This document shows positions 1 to 6,346 of a DNA stretch of 18,202 nt, one piece after another. The stretch's first letter is position 1. Each line of letters begins with the position of its first letter. The DNA comes from an uncultured Oscillospiraceae bacterium (lineage in GTDB: Bacteria > Bacillota > Clostridia > Oscillospirales > Oscillospiraceae): the NCBI GenBank assembly GCA_934643765.1, contig CAKUCT010000012.1:1-18202 (forward strand). Reading direction: 5' to 3'. The notes beneath the pieces were generated by a model that worked only from the letters and a program-made list of their open reading frames with translations, was not told the DNA's origin and did no database searches. Made by a program: the position numbers and the translations under genes.

Positions 1-186
1 TGTCTGAAAAAAAATACAGACCAGACACTTGTGGATTTCTCCTGTCCTGAACTTTTGCCAATTCCGTCAGGACAAATTACCGCTTACATAACGGAAAAAG
101 GGATCCTGCCCATCCCGGCACTTTTCACAGCCGCAAGGGAGTATGCAGACAGTTTGGAGGTAAGAAATGAAACTATGGAACCATGA
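1..186 (+). CDS. 3' end of a probable eIF-2B/ribose-1,5-bisphosphate isomerase-like protein (partial)
   Basis: An open frame runs in from the left edge and stops with TGA at 184-186, giving 61 C-terminal residues. The core (VDFSCPELLP, then ITAYITEKGIL about 23 residues in) resembles the C-terminus of the eIF-2B alpha/beta/delta superfamily, which includes methylthioribose-1-phosphate isomerase and ribose-1,5-bisphosphate isomerase. Those proteins end in a 'vD.TPPe.I..iiTE.G...P' motif. The match is from memory and covers only the tail, so the exact member is unknown. The gene overlaps the next start by 20 bp in another frame, which implies a tightly packed operon. If the family is right, the protein handles a phosphorylated pentose-like sugar rather than translation initiation. 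Confidence 0.55.
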   Translation, partial: CLKKNTDQTLVDFSCPELLPIPSGQITAYITEKGILPIPALFTAAREYADSLEVRNETMEP

Positions 187-985
187 TGCCCCGCTGGCGC
201 TTGCAATGCTGCAGCCGGCGCCGCTTCCCGGAAGCTACCGGCATGCCGGAGCATCCATCGATGATATTGCAGCGCAGCTTCTGCAGGAAGCACATGACGC
301 CGCCACCTGCGGCTTCGACGGCTTTTTGCTGCAAAACATGAACGATATGCCGATCAAACAGTTTTCCAGACCGGAGGCGATTGCCTACATGACAAGAATC
401 GGCCTCATGCTGCGTCAAGCTTATCCCGAACACGTATTAGGCATCCTTGTTAACTGGGATGGTGTCGCAGCGCTTTCCATCGCAGACGCAATCGGCGCAG
501 ATTTTGTCCGAGTAGAACATCTTTATACGGGTGCAGAGATCACAAGCGCAGGTCTTCTGCAGGCGCAATGCTGCGAAATCTGTGAACTGCGCAAACGCAT
601 CGGCAGCACCATTCCCGTATACGCAGATATTTATGAGTGCCATGGCGTACCGCTCGGCGCAAAGGCTATGGGTGACGCCGCATGGGAAGCCGTGCACGAA
701 GCCTTTGCCGACGGGCTGTTCATCAGCGGAAAAACCACCGCTCAGAGCATCGATATACTGAACGAAATCCGTGCGCGCGTAAATGTTCCCGTCTTTCTCG
801 GCGGCGGAGCAAACGGTGCAAACGTTCGGGAACTGCTTATGCACTTTGACGGCGTAAGCGTTGCAACCTGGATCAAAAATGGCGACATGAAAAATCCCAT
901 CGACATCAATCGCGGCCGTCAGTTTATGGATGAGGTGGCTGCCGCACGCACAGATCTGGCTTCAATGACCACGTCGGTCGTTTGA
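167..985 (+). CDS. BtpA/SgcQ-family TIM-barrel protein
   Basis: This 272-residue protein has the BtpA/SgcQ family pattern: an N-terminal 'LQPAPLPGSYRHAG' block (residues 15-28, like the family's 'h..PLPGSpry.G'), then GFDGFLLQNMND, IGADFVRVEHLYTG, PVYADI, FISGKTT, and a C-terminal phosphate-binding-like VFLGGGANGANV followed by GVSVATWIKNG. The length is typical of the family. The start is chosen because GGAGG (156-160) lies 6 bp before the ATG. Family members have no firmly assigned reaction. SgcQ sits in a sugar PTS operon of E. coli, and cyanobacterial BtpA affects photosystem I. The TIM-barrel fold and glycine-rich C-terminal loop suggest a phosphorylated sugar or nucleotide-like ligand (inference). 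The protein is cytoplasmic and has no signal peptide. It lies in an operon with a DUF3830 protein, a carboxylate carrier and a carbamoylase, an unusual setting for this family. Confidence 0.85.
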   Translation: MKLWNHDAPLALAMLQPAPLPGSYRHAGASIDDIAAQLLQEAHDAATCGFDGFLLQNMNDMPIKQFSRPEAIAYMTRIGLMLRQAYPEHVLGILVNWDGVAALSIADAIGADFVRVEHLYTGAEITSAGLLQAQCCEICELRKRIGSTIPVYADIYECHGVPLGAKAMGDAAWEAVHEAFADGLFISGKTTAQSIDILNEIRARVNVPVFLGGGANGANVRELLMHFDGVSVATWIKNGDMKNPIDINRGRQFMDEVAAARTDLASMTTSVV

Positions 986-1020
986 TTTTGAACAAGCAAA
1001 ATTTGAAAGGAGTACCACGC

Positions 1021-1452
1021 ATGAAGAAAGTAAAACTGACATCCGGCGACTTTACGTTTATCGCACGTCTGGAGGAAGAAAAAAGTCCCGAAACCTGCAA
1101 ATGGCTTCTGTCAAAACTACCCTGGAAAATTGACATGGTGCATGTCTCCTGGAGCGGCAATGCCTGTTTTGCCATTCTGGAAGATCAGGCACATAGCGTT
1201 CCCTTTGAAGAGCCGATCCGCATTCCCTCCAAAGGTGAAATCATCGTCTATCCCGGCAATCTGCCCAATATTCAGATGAGCGGTGAGTTCTTTATGGCCT
1301 GGGGGCCCTGCAGCATCGCCTGCCAAAACGGCAACCTGATGGGAAACCTTGTTCTGACCATCATCGAAGGAAACGAAAAGCTTGAAGAATACGGCACACT
1401 GGTTCATTTCTCCGGCGCTCAGCCCATGGTGGTCGAGCTGCTTGCAGAATAA
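1021..1452 (+). CDS. DUF3830 family protein (cyclophilin-like fold)
   Basis: This is a 143-residue protein starting MKKVKLTSGDF. The frame stays open upstream to an ATG at 982, but AAAGGAG at 1006-1012 sits correctly for the ATG at 1021, so the shorter form is chosen. The sequence shows the DUF3830 pattern: a beta-rich start ending in FIARLEEEKSPETCKWLLSK, a 'VSWSGNACFA' strand, a 'SKGEIIVYPGN' turn, and a 'FFMAWGPCSIACQNGNLMGN' stretch. From memory, solved members have a cyclophilin-like barrel but no demonstrated enzymatic activity, and they often occur next to carbamoylases, hydantoinases or carboxylate transporters. That is also the case here: 35 bp after the BtpA-like gene and 48 bp before the symporter. 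It may bind or isomerise the imported carboxylate or amide (inference). Confidence 0.85.
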   Translation: MKKVKLTSGDFTFIARLEEEKSPETCKWLLSKLPWKIDMVHVSWSGNACFAILEDQAHSVPFEEPIRIPSKGEIIVYPGNLPNIQMSGEFFMAWGPCSIACQNGNLMGNLVLTIIEGNEKLEEYGTLVHFSGAQPMVVELLAE

Positions 1453-1500
1453 GTTATCACACTTGGCTTGATAAGCAAACGATAAAGGGAGGATAAAGTA

Positions 1501-2751
1501 ATGACAAGCAAGAAAAAGAGCCTTTCGATGACCGTTCAGATGTTGATCGGCACCATTGGCGGCGTTGTTTTTGGTGCGATCGTTGGTCCATGGGCCGGCA
1601 ATCTCAAATTCATCGGTGATATTTTCATGCGCCTGATTCAGATGTCTGTTGTTTTGCTGGTTATGACATCAATTTCCGGTTCCGTCGGAACTATGGAAGG
1701 CAAAGGCTTCGGCAAAATGTTCTTCAATACGCTAAAGTGGATCATTATTACAACGTTCTTTGCAGGCTTCCTCGGCGTTGTACTCTGCAAACTTATCCAA
1801 CCCGGCGTCGGAATCTCCGTCGTCGATCCCACGCAGATTTCTGAAATTCCGGAAGCAAGCAGCATTCAGGACACCCTGCTAGGCTTCTTCACCAGCAACA
1901 TTGTGAATGCTATGTCCAATGGATCGATGATTCCCTGCATTGTTTTCTCGCTCTTCTTCGGCTTCGCCTGCAACAAGTACACGCAGACCACCGGTAACCG
2001 TATTGTGATCGATTGGCTCCATGGCACAAATGCAGTCCTTCTGAACATCATTCAGATGGTCATGAAGATCGCCCCGATCGGTATCTTCTGCCTGCTGGCA
2101 AATGTTGCCGGTGCAATCGGTTTCGCAGTTATCCTTCCCATGATCAAATACCTTGGCGTGCTTGCGCTTGGTGATCTGATTATGATGCTGGTATACATCC
2201 CCCTGTGCGCGCTGCGCTGCGGCGTAAACCCGCTGAAGATGCCTGGAAAGTTTGCCAAGATGTCCATTATGGCAATCACGACGACCTCCTCTGCAATCTG
2301 CCTTCCCACAAAGATGGAAGACTCCGTCACCAAATTTGGTGTCAGCCGCCGCGTCTCTGACTTCATTGGCCCGCTCGCAGCTTCGATGAACAGCAACGGC
2401 GCCGCGCTGTGCAATGTCGCGGTTATCATGTTCCTCAGCCAGACTGCCGGTATTGAACTCTCTCTTCCGCAGCTTCTTCTTGGCGTAGCTCTGGCCTGCA
2501 TGCTCTGCATGGGCACAATCACCGTCCCCGGCGGCATGGCTGTCAGCGCGACCTTCCTTGCAACTTCTCTCGGCCTGCCTGTTGAATCGATCGCTTTGAT
2601 TCTCGGTGTTGACTGGTTCGCAGGTATGTTCCGTACGCTTTTGAATGTTGACGGTGACGTCATCGTTGCAATGCTTGTTGCAAACGCCGAAGGCGAGTTC
2701 GACCGTGATGTCTATAACGGCACAAAAGAAATCAACTATTCCGAGGTTTAA
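1501..2751 (+). CDS. Dicarboxylate/amino acid:cation symporter (DAACS/SDF family)
   Basis: This 416-residue integral membrane protein has the SLC1/GltPh-type layout. It has hydrophobic helices from residue 10 on, an HP1 serine-rich tip (TTTSSAICLP, 260-269), a TM7 motif (NSNGA, 297-301), an HP2 tip (TVPGG, 341-345) and a TM8 motif (DWFAGMFRTLLNVDGD, 371-386). Aligned with GltPh from memory, Arg397 (here R378), Thr398, Asn401 and Asp405 are kept. Asp394, which contacts the substrate amino group, is Gly375. The NMDGT motif is altered to NSNGA. Loss of Asp394 is also seen in the C4-dicarboxylate carrier DctA, so a carboxylate without a free alpha-amino group is more likely than glutamate or aspartate. 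The ribosome site AAGGGAGG lies at 1485-1492. The gene lies 17 bp before the M20 hydrolase, suggesting that it feeds that enzyme. Confidence 0.92.
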   Translation: MTSKKKSLSMTVQMLIGTIGGVVFGAIVGPWAGNLKFIGDIFMRLIQMSVVLLVMTSISGSVGTMEGKGFGKMFFNTLKWIIITTFFAGFLGVVLCKLIQPGVGISVVDPTQISEIPEASSIQDTLLGFFTSNIVNAMSNGSMIPCIVFSLFFGFACNKYTQTTGNRIVIDWLHGTNAVLLNIIQMVMKIAPIGIFCLLANVAGAIGFAVILPMIKYLGVLALGDLIMMLVYIPLCALRCGVNPLKMPGKFAKMSIMAITTTSSAICLPTKMEDSVTKFGVSRRVSDFIGPLAASMNSNGAALCNVAVIMFLSQTAGIELSLPQLLLGVALACMLCMGTITVPGGMAVSATFLATSLGLPVESIALILGVDWFAGMFRTLLNVDGDVIVAMLVANAEGEFDRDVYNGTKEINYSEV

Positions 2752-2768
2752 TATAAGAGGTTCATACT

Positions 2769-4001
2769 ATGAATGCAAATCAGGAACGTTTATTCCGCCA
2801 TCTTACTGAATTAGGCGAAATCGGACGTAAAGCAGATGGTCTGCACTGCCTGGCCCTTTCGTCTGAAGAAAACGAAGTTCATAACCTTACCCGGCGTTAC
2901 ATGGAAGAGGCCGGTCTGCAGGTCCGAGTTGATGCGGCCGGAAACCTCTTTGGACGAAAAGAGGGAACCGATCCTTCCGCACCCGTTGTAATGACAGGTT
3001 CCCACCTGGACACTGTGTATGGCGGCGGCATTTTTGATGGACGCCTTGGTGTACTCGCTGGTATCGAAGCATTGCAGACGCTCAACGAAAACGGAATTCA
3101 GACTAAAAACCCGCTTGAAGTTGTCGCCTATCGGGATGAAGAAGGTACACGCTTCATGGGTCCATTCTCTGGCGCTGCACATATGGCCGGCAAGCCGCCT
3201 GCCGGGATTCTTGATCATGTTGACCGCGATGGCATCACTGTCCGTGACGCATTGCTCACCTGCGGCATTGACCCGGAACACGTTCAGGACGCCGCACTTC
3301 CTAAGGATTATGCCAAGGCACACCTGGAACTTCATATTGAGCAAGGCGCTGTGTTGGAGAATCTAGGCCTTGCAGTTGGTGTTGTGACCGGCATCTGCTG
3401 CCAGATCCGTGGAGAGTATACTATTGTCGGTCAATCCGCGCATGCCGGCACAACGCCGATTGCACTGCGCCACGATGCGCTCTGCGCAGCCGCAGAAGTG
3501 ATTCTTGCGATTGAAGAGGAAGCTGCAAAGGATACCGGCAGTGTCGCGACGGTTGGTCGGATTACCGTAGAACCAGGCGGTGTCAATGTTGTTCCCGGCG
3601 TTGCAAAGTTCAGCCTTGATCTGCGCAACTTGAGTCTTGCAGCGCGCGACGAACTCTTTGCCCGTGTGGATGCAAGGGCAAAGGAAATCTGCGATCGCCG
3701 CAAGGTGACTGTCAGCTTTGAAACACTCGTCAAAGAAACTGTTCCGCATCCCTGCGACGAGCAGGTTCAGAAGGTCATCTGCGACGCTTGCGAAAAGCTT
3801 GGATATCCGGTCCATAAAATGCCGAGTGGCGCCGGCCACGATACCTGTGCATTGACAGATTTCTGCCCCACCGGCATGATTTTCATCCGCTCAAAAGATG
3901 GTCTGAGCCACAACGGCGCCGAGTACAGTTCACCTGAGGACTGCGCGGCCGGTGCAGAGGTGCTCATGGAAAGTATGCTTACGTTAGCATCAAACGATTA
4001 A
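2769..4001 (+). CDS. M20-family N-carbamoyl-L-amino-acid hydrolase / allantoate amidohydrolase
   Basis: This is a 410-residue dimetal amidohydrolase of the hydantoinase/carbamoylase branch of M20. Visible metal ligands are H79 (GSHLDT), D90 (GGGIFDGRLGV), E124/E125 (YRDEEGTRF), H189 (LELHIEQG) and H381 (LSHNGAEYS). The dimer-interface histidine is H225 (GQSAHAGTTP). N273 and R286 are 13 residues apart, matching the Asn/Arg pair that binds the substrate carboxylate in characterised L-carbamoylases. The family cleaves a ureido group (N-carbamoyl amino acid, ureidopropionate or allantoate) to the amine, CO2 and ammonia. A weak AAGAGG (2755-2760) lies 8 bp before the ATG. The gene is last in its operon, followed by a hairpin. 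The exact substrate is not readable. The adjacent carboxylate symporter suggests an anionic carbamoyl compound. Confidence 0.9.
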   Translation: MNANQERLFRHLTELGEIGRKADGLHCLALSSEENEVHNLTRRYMEEAGLQVRVDAAGNLFGRKEGTDPSAPVVMTGSHLDTVYGGGIFDGRLGVLAGIEALQTLNENGIQTKNPLEVVAYRDEEGTRFMGPFSGAAHMAGKPPAGILDHVDRDGITVRDALLTCGIDPEHVQDAALPKDYAKAHLELHIEQGAVLENLGLAVGVVTGICCQIRGEYTIVGQSAHAGTTPIALRHDALCAAAEVILAIEEEAAKDTGSVATVGRITVEPGGVNVVPGVAKFSLDLRNLSLAARDELFARVDARAKEICDRRKVTVSFETLVKETVPHPCDEQVQKVICDACEKLGYPVHKMPSGAGHDTCALTDFCPTGMIFIRSKDGLSHNGAEYSSPEDCAAGAEVLMESMLTLASND

Positions 4002-4019
4002 CGTAAATATGATACAAAA

Positions 4020-4046
4020 GGCCCGGACAGGAAACCTGTCCGGGCC
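4020..4046. terminator. Bidirectional intrinsic terminator between convergent operons
   Basis: This is a perfect 12-bp stem (4020-4031 with 4035-4046) with an AAA loop. Read on the minus strand the stem is followed by TTTTGTATC, a reasonable U-tract, so it best terminates the transaldolase/reductase operon. On the plus strand the tail is only TTGCTT, so termination of the carbamoylase operon may be weaker. Confidence 0.85.
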
Positions 4047-4081
4047 TTGCTTACTACGCGACAATTCAGAAAAGCGATGGA

Positions 4082-4972
4082 TTATCTGTGAACCTCAACG
4101 CCGGTGATCTTCTCGTAATACTTGAGGATAGCGCTATGGTCGTCGCTGCCGCAGCCGTTGTTATGCAGCCACTGGAGCATCTCCTGAACCTGCGCGGTCA
4201 GAACCAGCGGGGTGCCGACGCCGTGGCCGGTATCGAGCGCGTTGTTGAGGTCCTTGATGTGCAGATCAATACGGAAGCCGGGCTTGAAGTTGCGGTCCAT
4301 CATCATCGGGACCTTTGCGTCCATAACCGTCGAGCCAGCCAGACCGCCGCGGATGGCGTCAAAAACCTTCTCGGGGTTGACACCGGCCATGGTAGCCAGA
4401 GAATAAGCCTCTGCGCAGGCCGCGATGTTGACAGCAACGATGATCTGGTTTGCAAGCTTTACGGTGTTGCCAGCGCCGTTGACGTCGCCGCAGTGGACAA
4501 CAGAGCCGCCCATAACCTTCAGAAGGTCATAGTACTTGTCGAACAGTGCCTTCGGGCCGCCGCACATAATCGACAGCGTGCCGTCAATGGCCTTGGGCTC
4601 GCCGCCGGAAACCGGAGCGTCCATCATATGAATGCCATGCTTCAGGCACTCTTCAGCAATCTTCTTGGACTCCAGCGGAGCGATGGAGCTCATGTCGATG
4701 ACGTCCAGGCCTTCCTTTGCGCCTTCGGCAACACCGGCTTCACCCAGAACAGCCGCGCGGACATGCGGGGAGTTCGGAACCATGGTGATGACGACATCGC
4801 TCTTGGAGGCGACATCCGCGTTGCTCTCGCCGCGCTTTGCGCCGCAGGAAACAACATCATCAAGTGCTTCTTTTGCGAACGGGTCAAATGCAGTAACTTC
4901 GTAGCCCGCCTTCAGCAGGTTCTTGCACATGGGTCTGCCCATAATGCCGAGGCCGATAAATCCAACTTTCAT
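4082..4972 (-). CDS. garR: 2-hydroxy-3-oxopropionate (tartronate semialdehyde) reductase-type beta-hydroxyacid dehydrogenase
   Basis: This 296-residue NAD(P)-dependent dehydrogenase of the 3-hydroxyisobutyrate/GarR family has a Rossmann motif GFIGLGIMG (4-12), the substrate-binding DAPVSGGEPKA (118-128, S122-G123-G124) and the catalytic lysine K172 in GNTVKLANQ. A C-terminal all-helical domain contains HIKDLNNAL. The family reduces tartronate semialdehyde to D-glycerate, the last step of glycolate, glucarate or hydroxypyruvate routes. Related enzymes act on 3-hydroxyisobutyrate or succinate semialdehyde, so the substrate is the likely rather than proven one. An AAAGGA site precedes the ATG on the minus strand. 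The gene is 48 bp downstream of the transaldolase gene and ends at the 4020-4046 terminator. Pairing with an aldolase-type enzyme suggests that it reduces a three-carbon aldehyde released by cleavage (inference). Confidence 0.88.
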   Translation of the reverse strand: MKVGFIGLGIMGRPMCKNLLKAGYEVTAFDPFAKEALDDVVSCGAKRGESNADVASKSDVVITMVPNSPHVRAAVLGEAGVAEGAKEGLDVIDMSSIAPLESKKIAEECLKHGIHMMDAPVSGGEPKAIDGTLSIMCGGPKALFDKYYDLLKVMGGSVVHCGDVNGAGNTVKLANQIIVAVNIAACAEAYSLATMAGVNPEKVFDAIRGGLAGSTVMDAKVPMMMDRNFKPGFRIDLHIKDLNNALDTGHGVGTPLVLTAQVQEMLQWLHNNGCGSDDHSAILKYYEKITGVEVHR

Positions 4973-5020
4973 GGTAACAATCCTTTCTTATTTATATGTA
5001 TGATTCACGTGGAATGATGC

Positions 5021-6052
5021 TCAGAACTTGAAGTTAACCAGCGGGTTCCAGCCGTCGTTGATGAACTGGTCGGTGGTACGGTTGGTCGAACCGAAGGTGA
5101 TGAACTCTTCGGGCTTCATGCCGTCTTCCAGATAGGCCTTGCGGAACTCGGGCATGGTCATCAGGCGGTCGATGACGTCCTGCGCAACAGGAACGTTGAT
5201 GCGCTCTTCGCAGGGGCTGTTGCTGTCGATCAGCTTGACAATCTTCGGCGCGATGGAGAAGATCATCTTTGCGCCGGCAAGCTCAAGAATCTGGTTTGCG
5301 CCGCGGCAGCCGGCGGGCATCAGATAGGTGTCGTAGCCGCGCTCGTTGAAGATGCCGTAGGCTTTCTTCAGGCAGGCGATACCGGCCTGAACGATGTCGC
5401 TCTCTTCGACCTTTGCGCCGTTGTCATGGGCGACGTCGCGCAGATAATCATCCAGACGGCCGCACATCAGAACTGCAATGCTCAGGCCCGGCTTGATGCC
5501 GTTCTTCTTGGCCCGCTCTTTGCCGCGCTGCGCAGCTGCGCCGACGGCCAGAACCTGCGGAACGGTGAAGCTGACGGTCGCTGCAACGTTCAGACCCAGG
5601 GCCGCGCACTCTTCATATGCCTGGATACCGGCGTTCGTTGCCGGAATCTTCACAACAATGTTGGGAGCCCAAGAAGCCAGACGCTTGGCCTGCTCTACCA
5701 TGTACTTTGCATCGCCGGTCTTGTTGGGGTTGGTCTGCGCGCAGACATAGCCCTTGCCTGCAACGCCCTGGTCAAAAATCGGGCGGACCTGCTCTGCATA
5801 GTAGCCGGTCACGAGGTTCATCAGCGCATAGACCTTCTCATCGCCGGTCAGGCTGTGGTCGAGCTTTGCAAGGCCGTCTGCCCAGAACGCGCGGTCGCCG
5901 TTCAGGGTGGAATTGATCAGGAAGGGGTTTGTCGTCATACCGACAGCGCCGTTTGCGAAAGCAGCCAGCTGCTCTTCGCGCACAGCGGAGTCATGCCAGT
6001 AAATCGATGGGGTCTTGCTGGAAAACCACTGCAAATACTTGTTCTCAGACAT
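5021..6052 (-). CDS. Transaldolase-family protein
   Basis: This 343-residue protein is a class I (Schiff-base) transaldolase relative. It shows VGMTTNPFLIN (37-47, like the TalB 'TTNPSL' block), the probable catalytic lysine K135 in NIVVKIPATNAG, and a later strand with GANQILELAG. The frame extends 9 codons further upstream, but AAGGAG sits about 7-8 bp before the ATG at 6052, which gives MSENKYLQ as the start. Its length is nearer to TalB (about 320) than to the short fructose-6-phosphate aldolase class (about 215), but the motifs differ from both, so the substrate may differ from sedoheptulose-7-phosphate. It is first in a two-gene operon with a GarR-type reductase, driven by the promoter at 6222-6250. 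The protein is cytoplasmic. Confidence 0.85.
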   Translation of the reverse strand: MSENKYLQWFSSKTPSIYWHDSAVREEQLAAFANGAVGMTTNPFLINSTLNGDRAFWADGLAKLDHSLTGDEKVYALMNLVTGYYAEQVRPIFDQGVAGKGYVCAQTNPNKTGDAKYMVEQAKRLASWAPNIVVKIPATNAGIQAYEECAALGLNVAATVSFTVPQVLAVGAAAQRGKERAKKNGIKPGLSIAVLMCGRLDDYLRDVAHDNGAKVEESDIVQAGIACLKKAYGIFNERGYDTYLMPAGCRGANQILELAGAKMIFSIAPKIVKLIDSNSPCEERINVPVAQDVIDRLMTMPEFRKAYLEDGMKPEEFITFGSTNRTTDQFINDGWNPLVNFKF

Positions 6053-6221
6053 TTTATTCTCTCCTTCATTGCTTGTCAATTATTTTTCAGAGGCGAAATC
6101 GTCCATCGCCCCTGGCGTTGAAATGCTTCTGCGCAGCCCGCCTGCGTGCATGCGGGGCCGCACACGCAAACCGGCACGCACAAATGTTGATTTGTGTCGG
6201 TTTGTTTCTCATCATGCCCAC
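6053..6221 (-). promoter_or_regulatory. Long structured 5' leader of the transaldolase operon
   Basis: With a start site expected near 6215, the untranslated leader is about 160 nt. It can form two adjacent hairpins. The first is CACAAAT/ATTTGTG (6179-6185 with 6190-6196), extended by AAACCG/CGGTTT (6168-6173 with 6198-6203) across an internal loop. The second is GC-rich: GCGTG/CACGC (6144-6148 with 6163-6167) enclosing TGCG/CGCA (6151-6154 with 6159-6162). It does not resemble any riboswitch class I know. It could be a cis-acting RNA or only a stable leader. Confidence 0.4.
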
Positions 6222-6250
6222 ATTGTATTACATATTATGTATTTTGTCAA
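6222..6250 (-). promoter_or_regulatory. Sigma-A promoter with palindromic operator candidate, for transaldolase operon
   Basis: Read on the minus strand, TTGACA (6245-6250), a 17-bp spacer and TACAAT (6222-6227) form a near-consensus sigma-A promoter. The spacer carries a perfect 13-bp inverted repeat, TACATA-N-TATGTA (6229-6241). A repressor bound there would block polymerase directly. The binding protein is not encoded in the window. GntR-type regulators use short AT-rich palindromes of this kind, but the assignment is a guess. Confidence 0.8.
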
Positions 6251-6295
6251 GCGTAAGCTGATAAGAACAGCCGTGTTTTTTCTATATCTGTTGAC

Positions 6296-6340
6296 GAAAA
6301 ACATGGGCACACACGCAGATGCTTCTGTCGTTTGTGCCCA
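6296..6340 (-). terminator. Intrinsic terminator of the dehydrogenase-VOC-DMT operon
   Basis: On the minus strand, just after the DMT gene, an 8-bp stem (6304-6311 with 6333-6340, TGGGCACA/TGTGCCCA) encloses a smaller inner stem. A TGTTTTTCG tail follows. It separates the upstream operon from the strong promoter at 6222-6250. Confidence 0.7.
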
Positions 6341-6346
6341 CATTTG

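Noticed and set aside
1453..1500. Short TTATCA/TGATAA inverted repeat between DUF3830 and the symporter
   Set aside because: It has only 6 bp with a 9-nt loop in a 48-bp gap and no T-run. It is too weak to call a terminator or operator.
4082..6052. Sulfoglycolytic (transaldolase route) gene pair, sulfofructose transaldolase plus sulfolactaldehyde reductase
   Set aside because: The enzyme classes fit, but as I recall sulfolactaldehyde reductases carry an arginine in the motif that here reads SGGEPKA as in GarR. No sulfoquinovosidase or sulfosugar importer is visible. The idea would need a phylogeny to revive.
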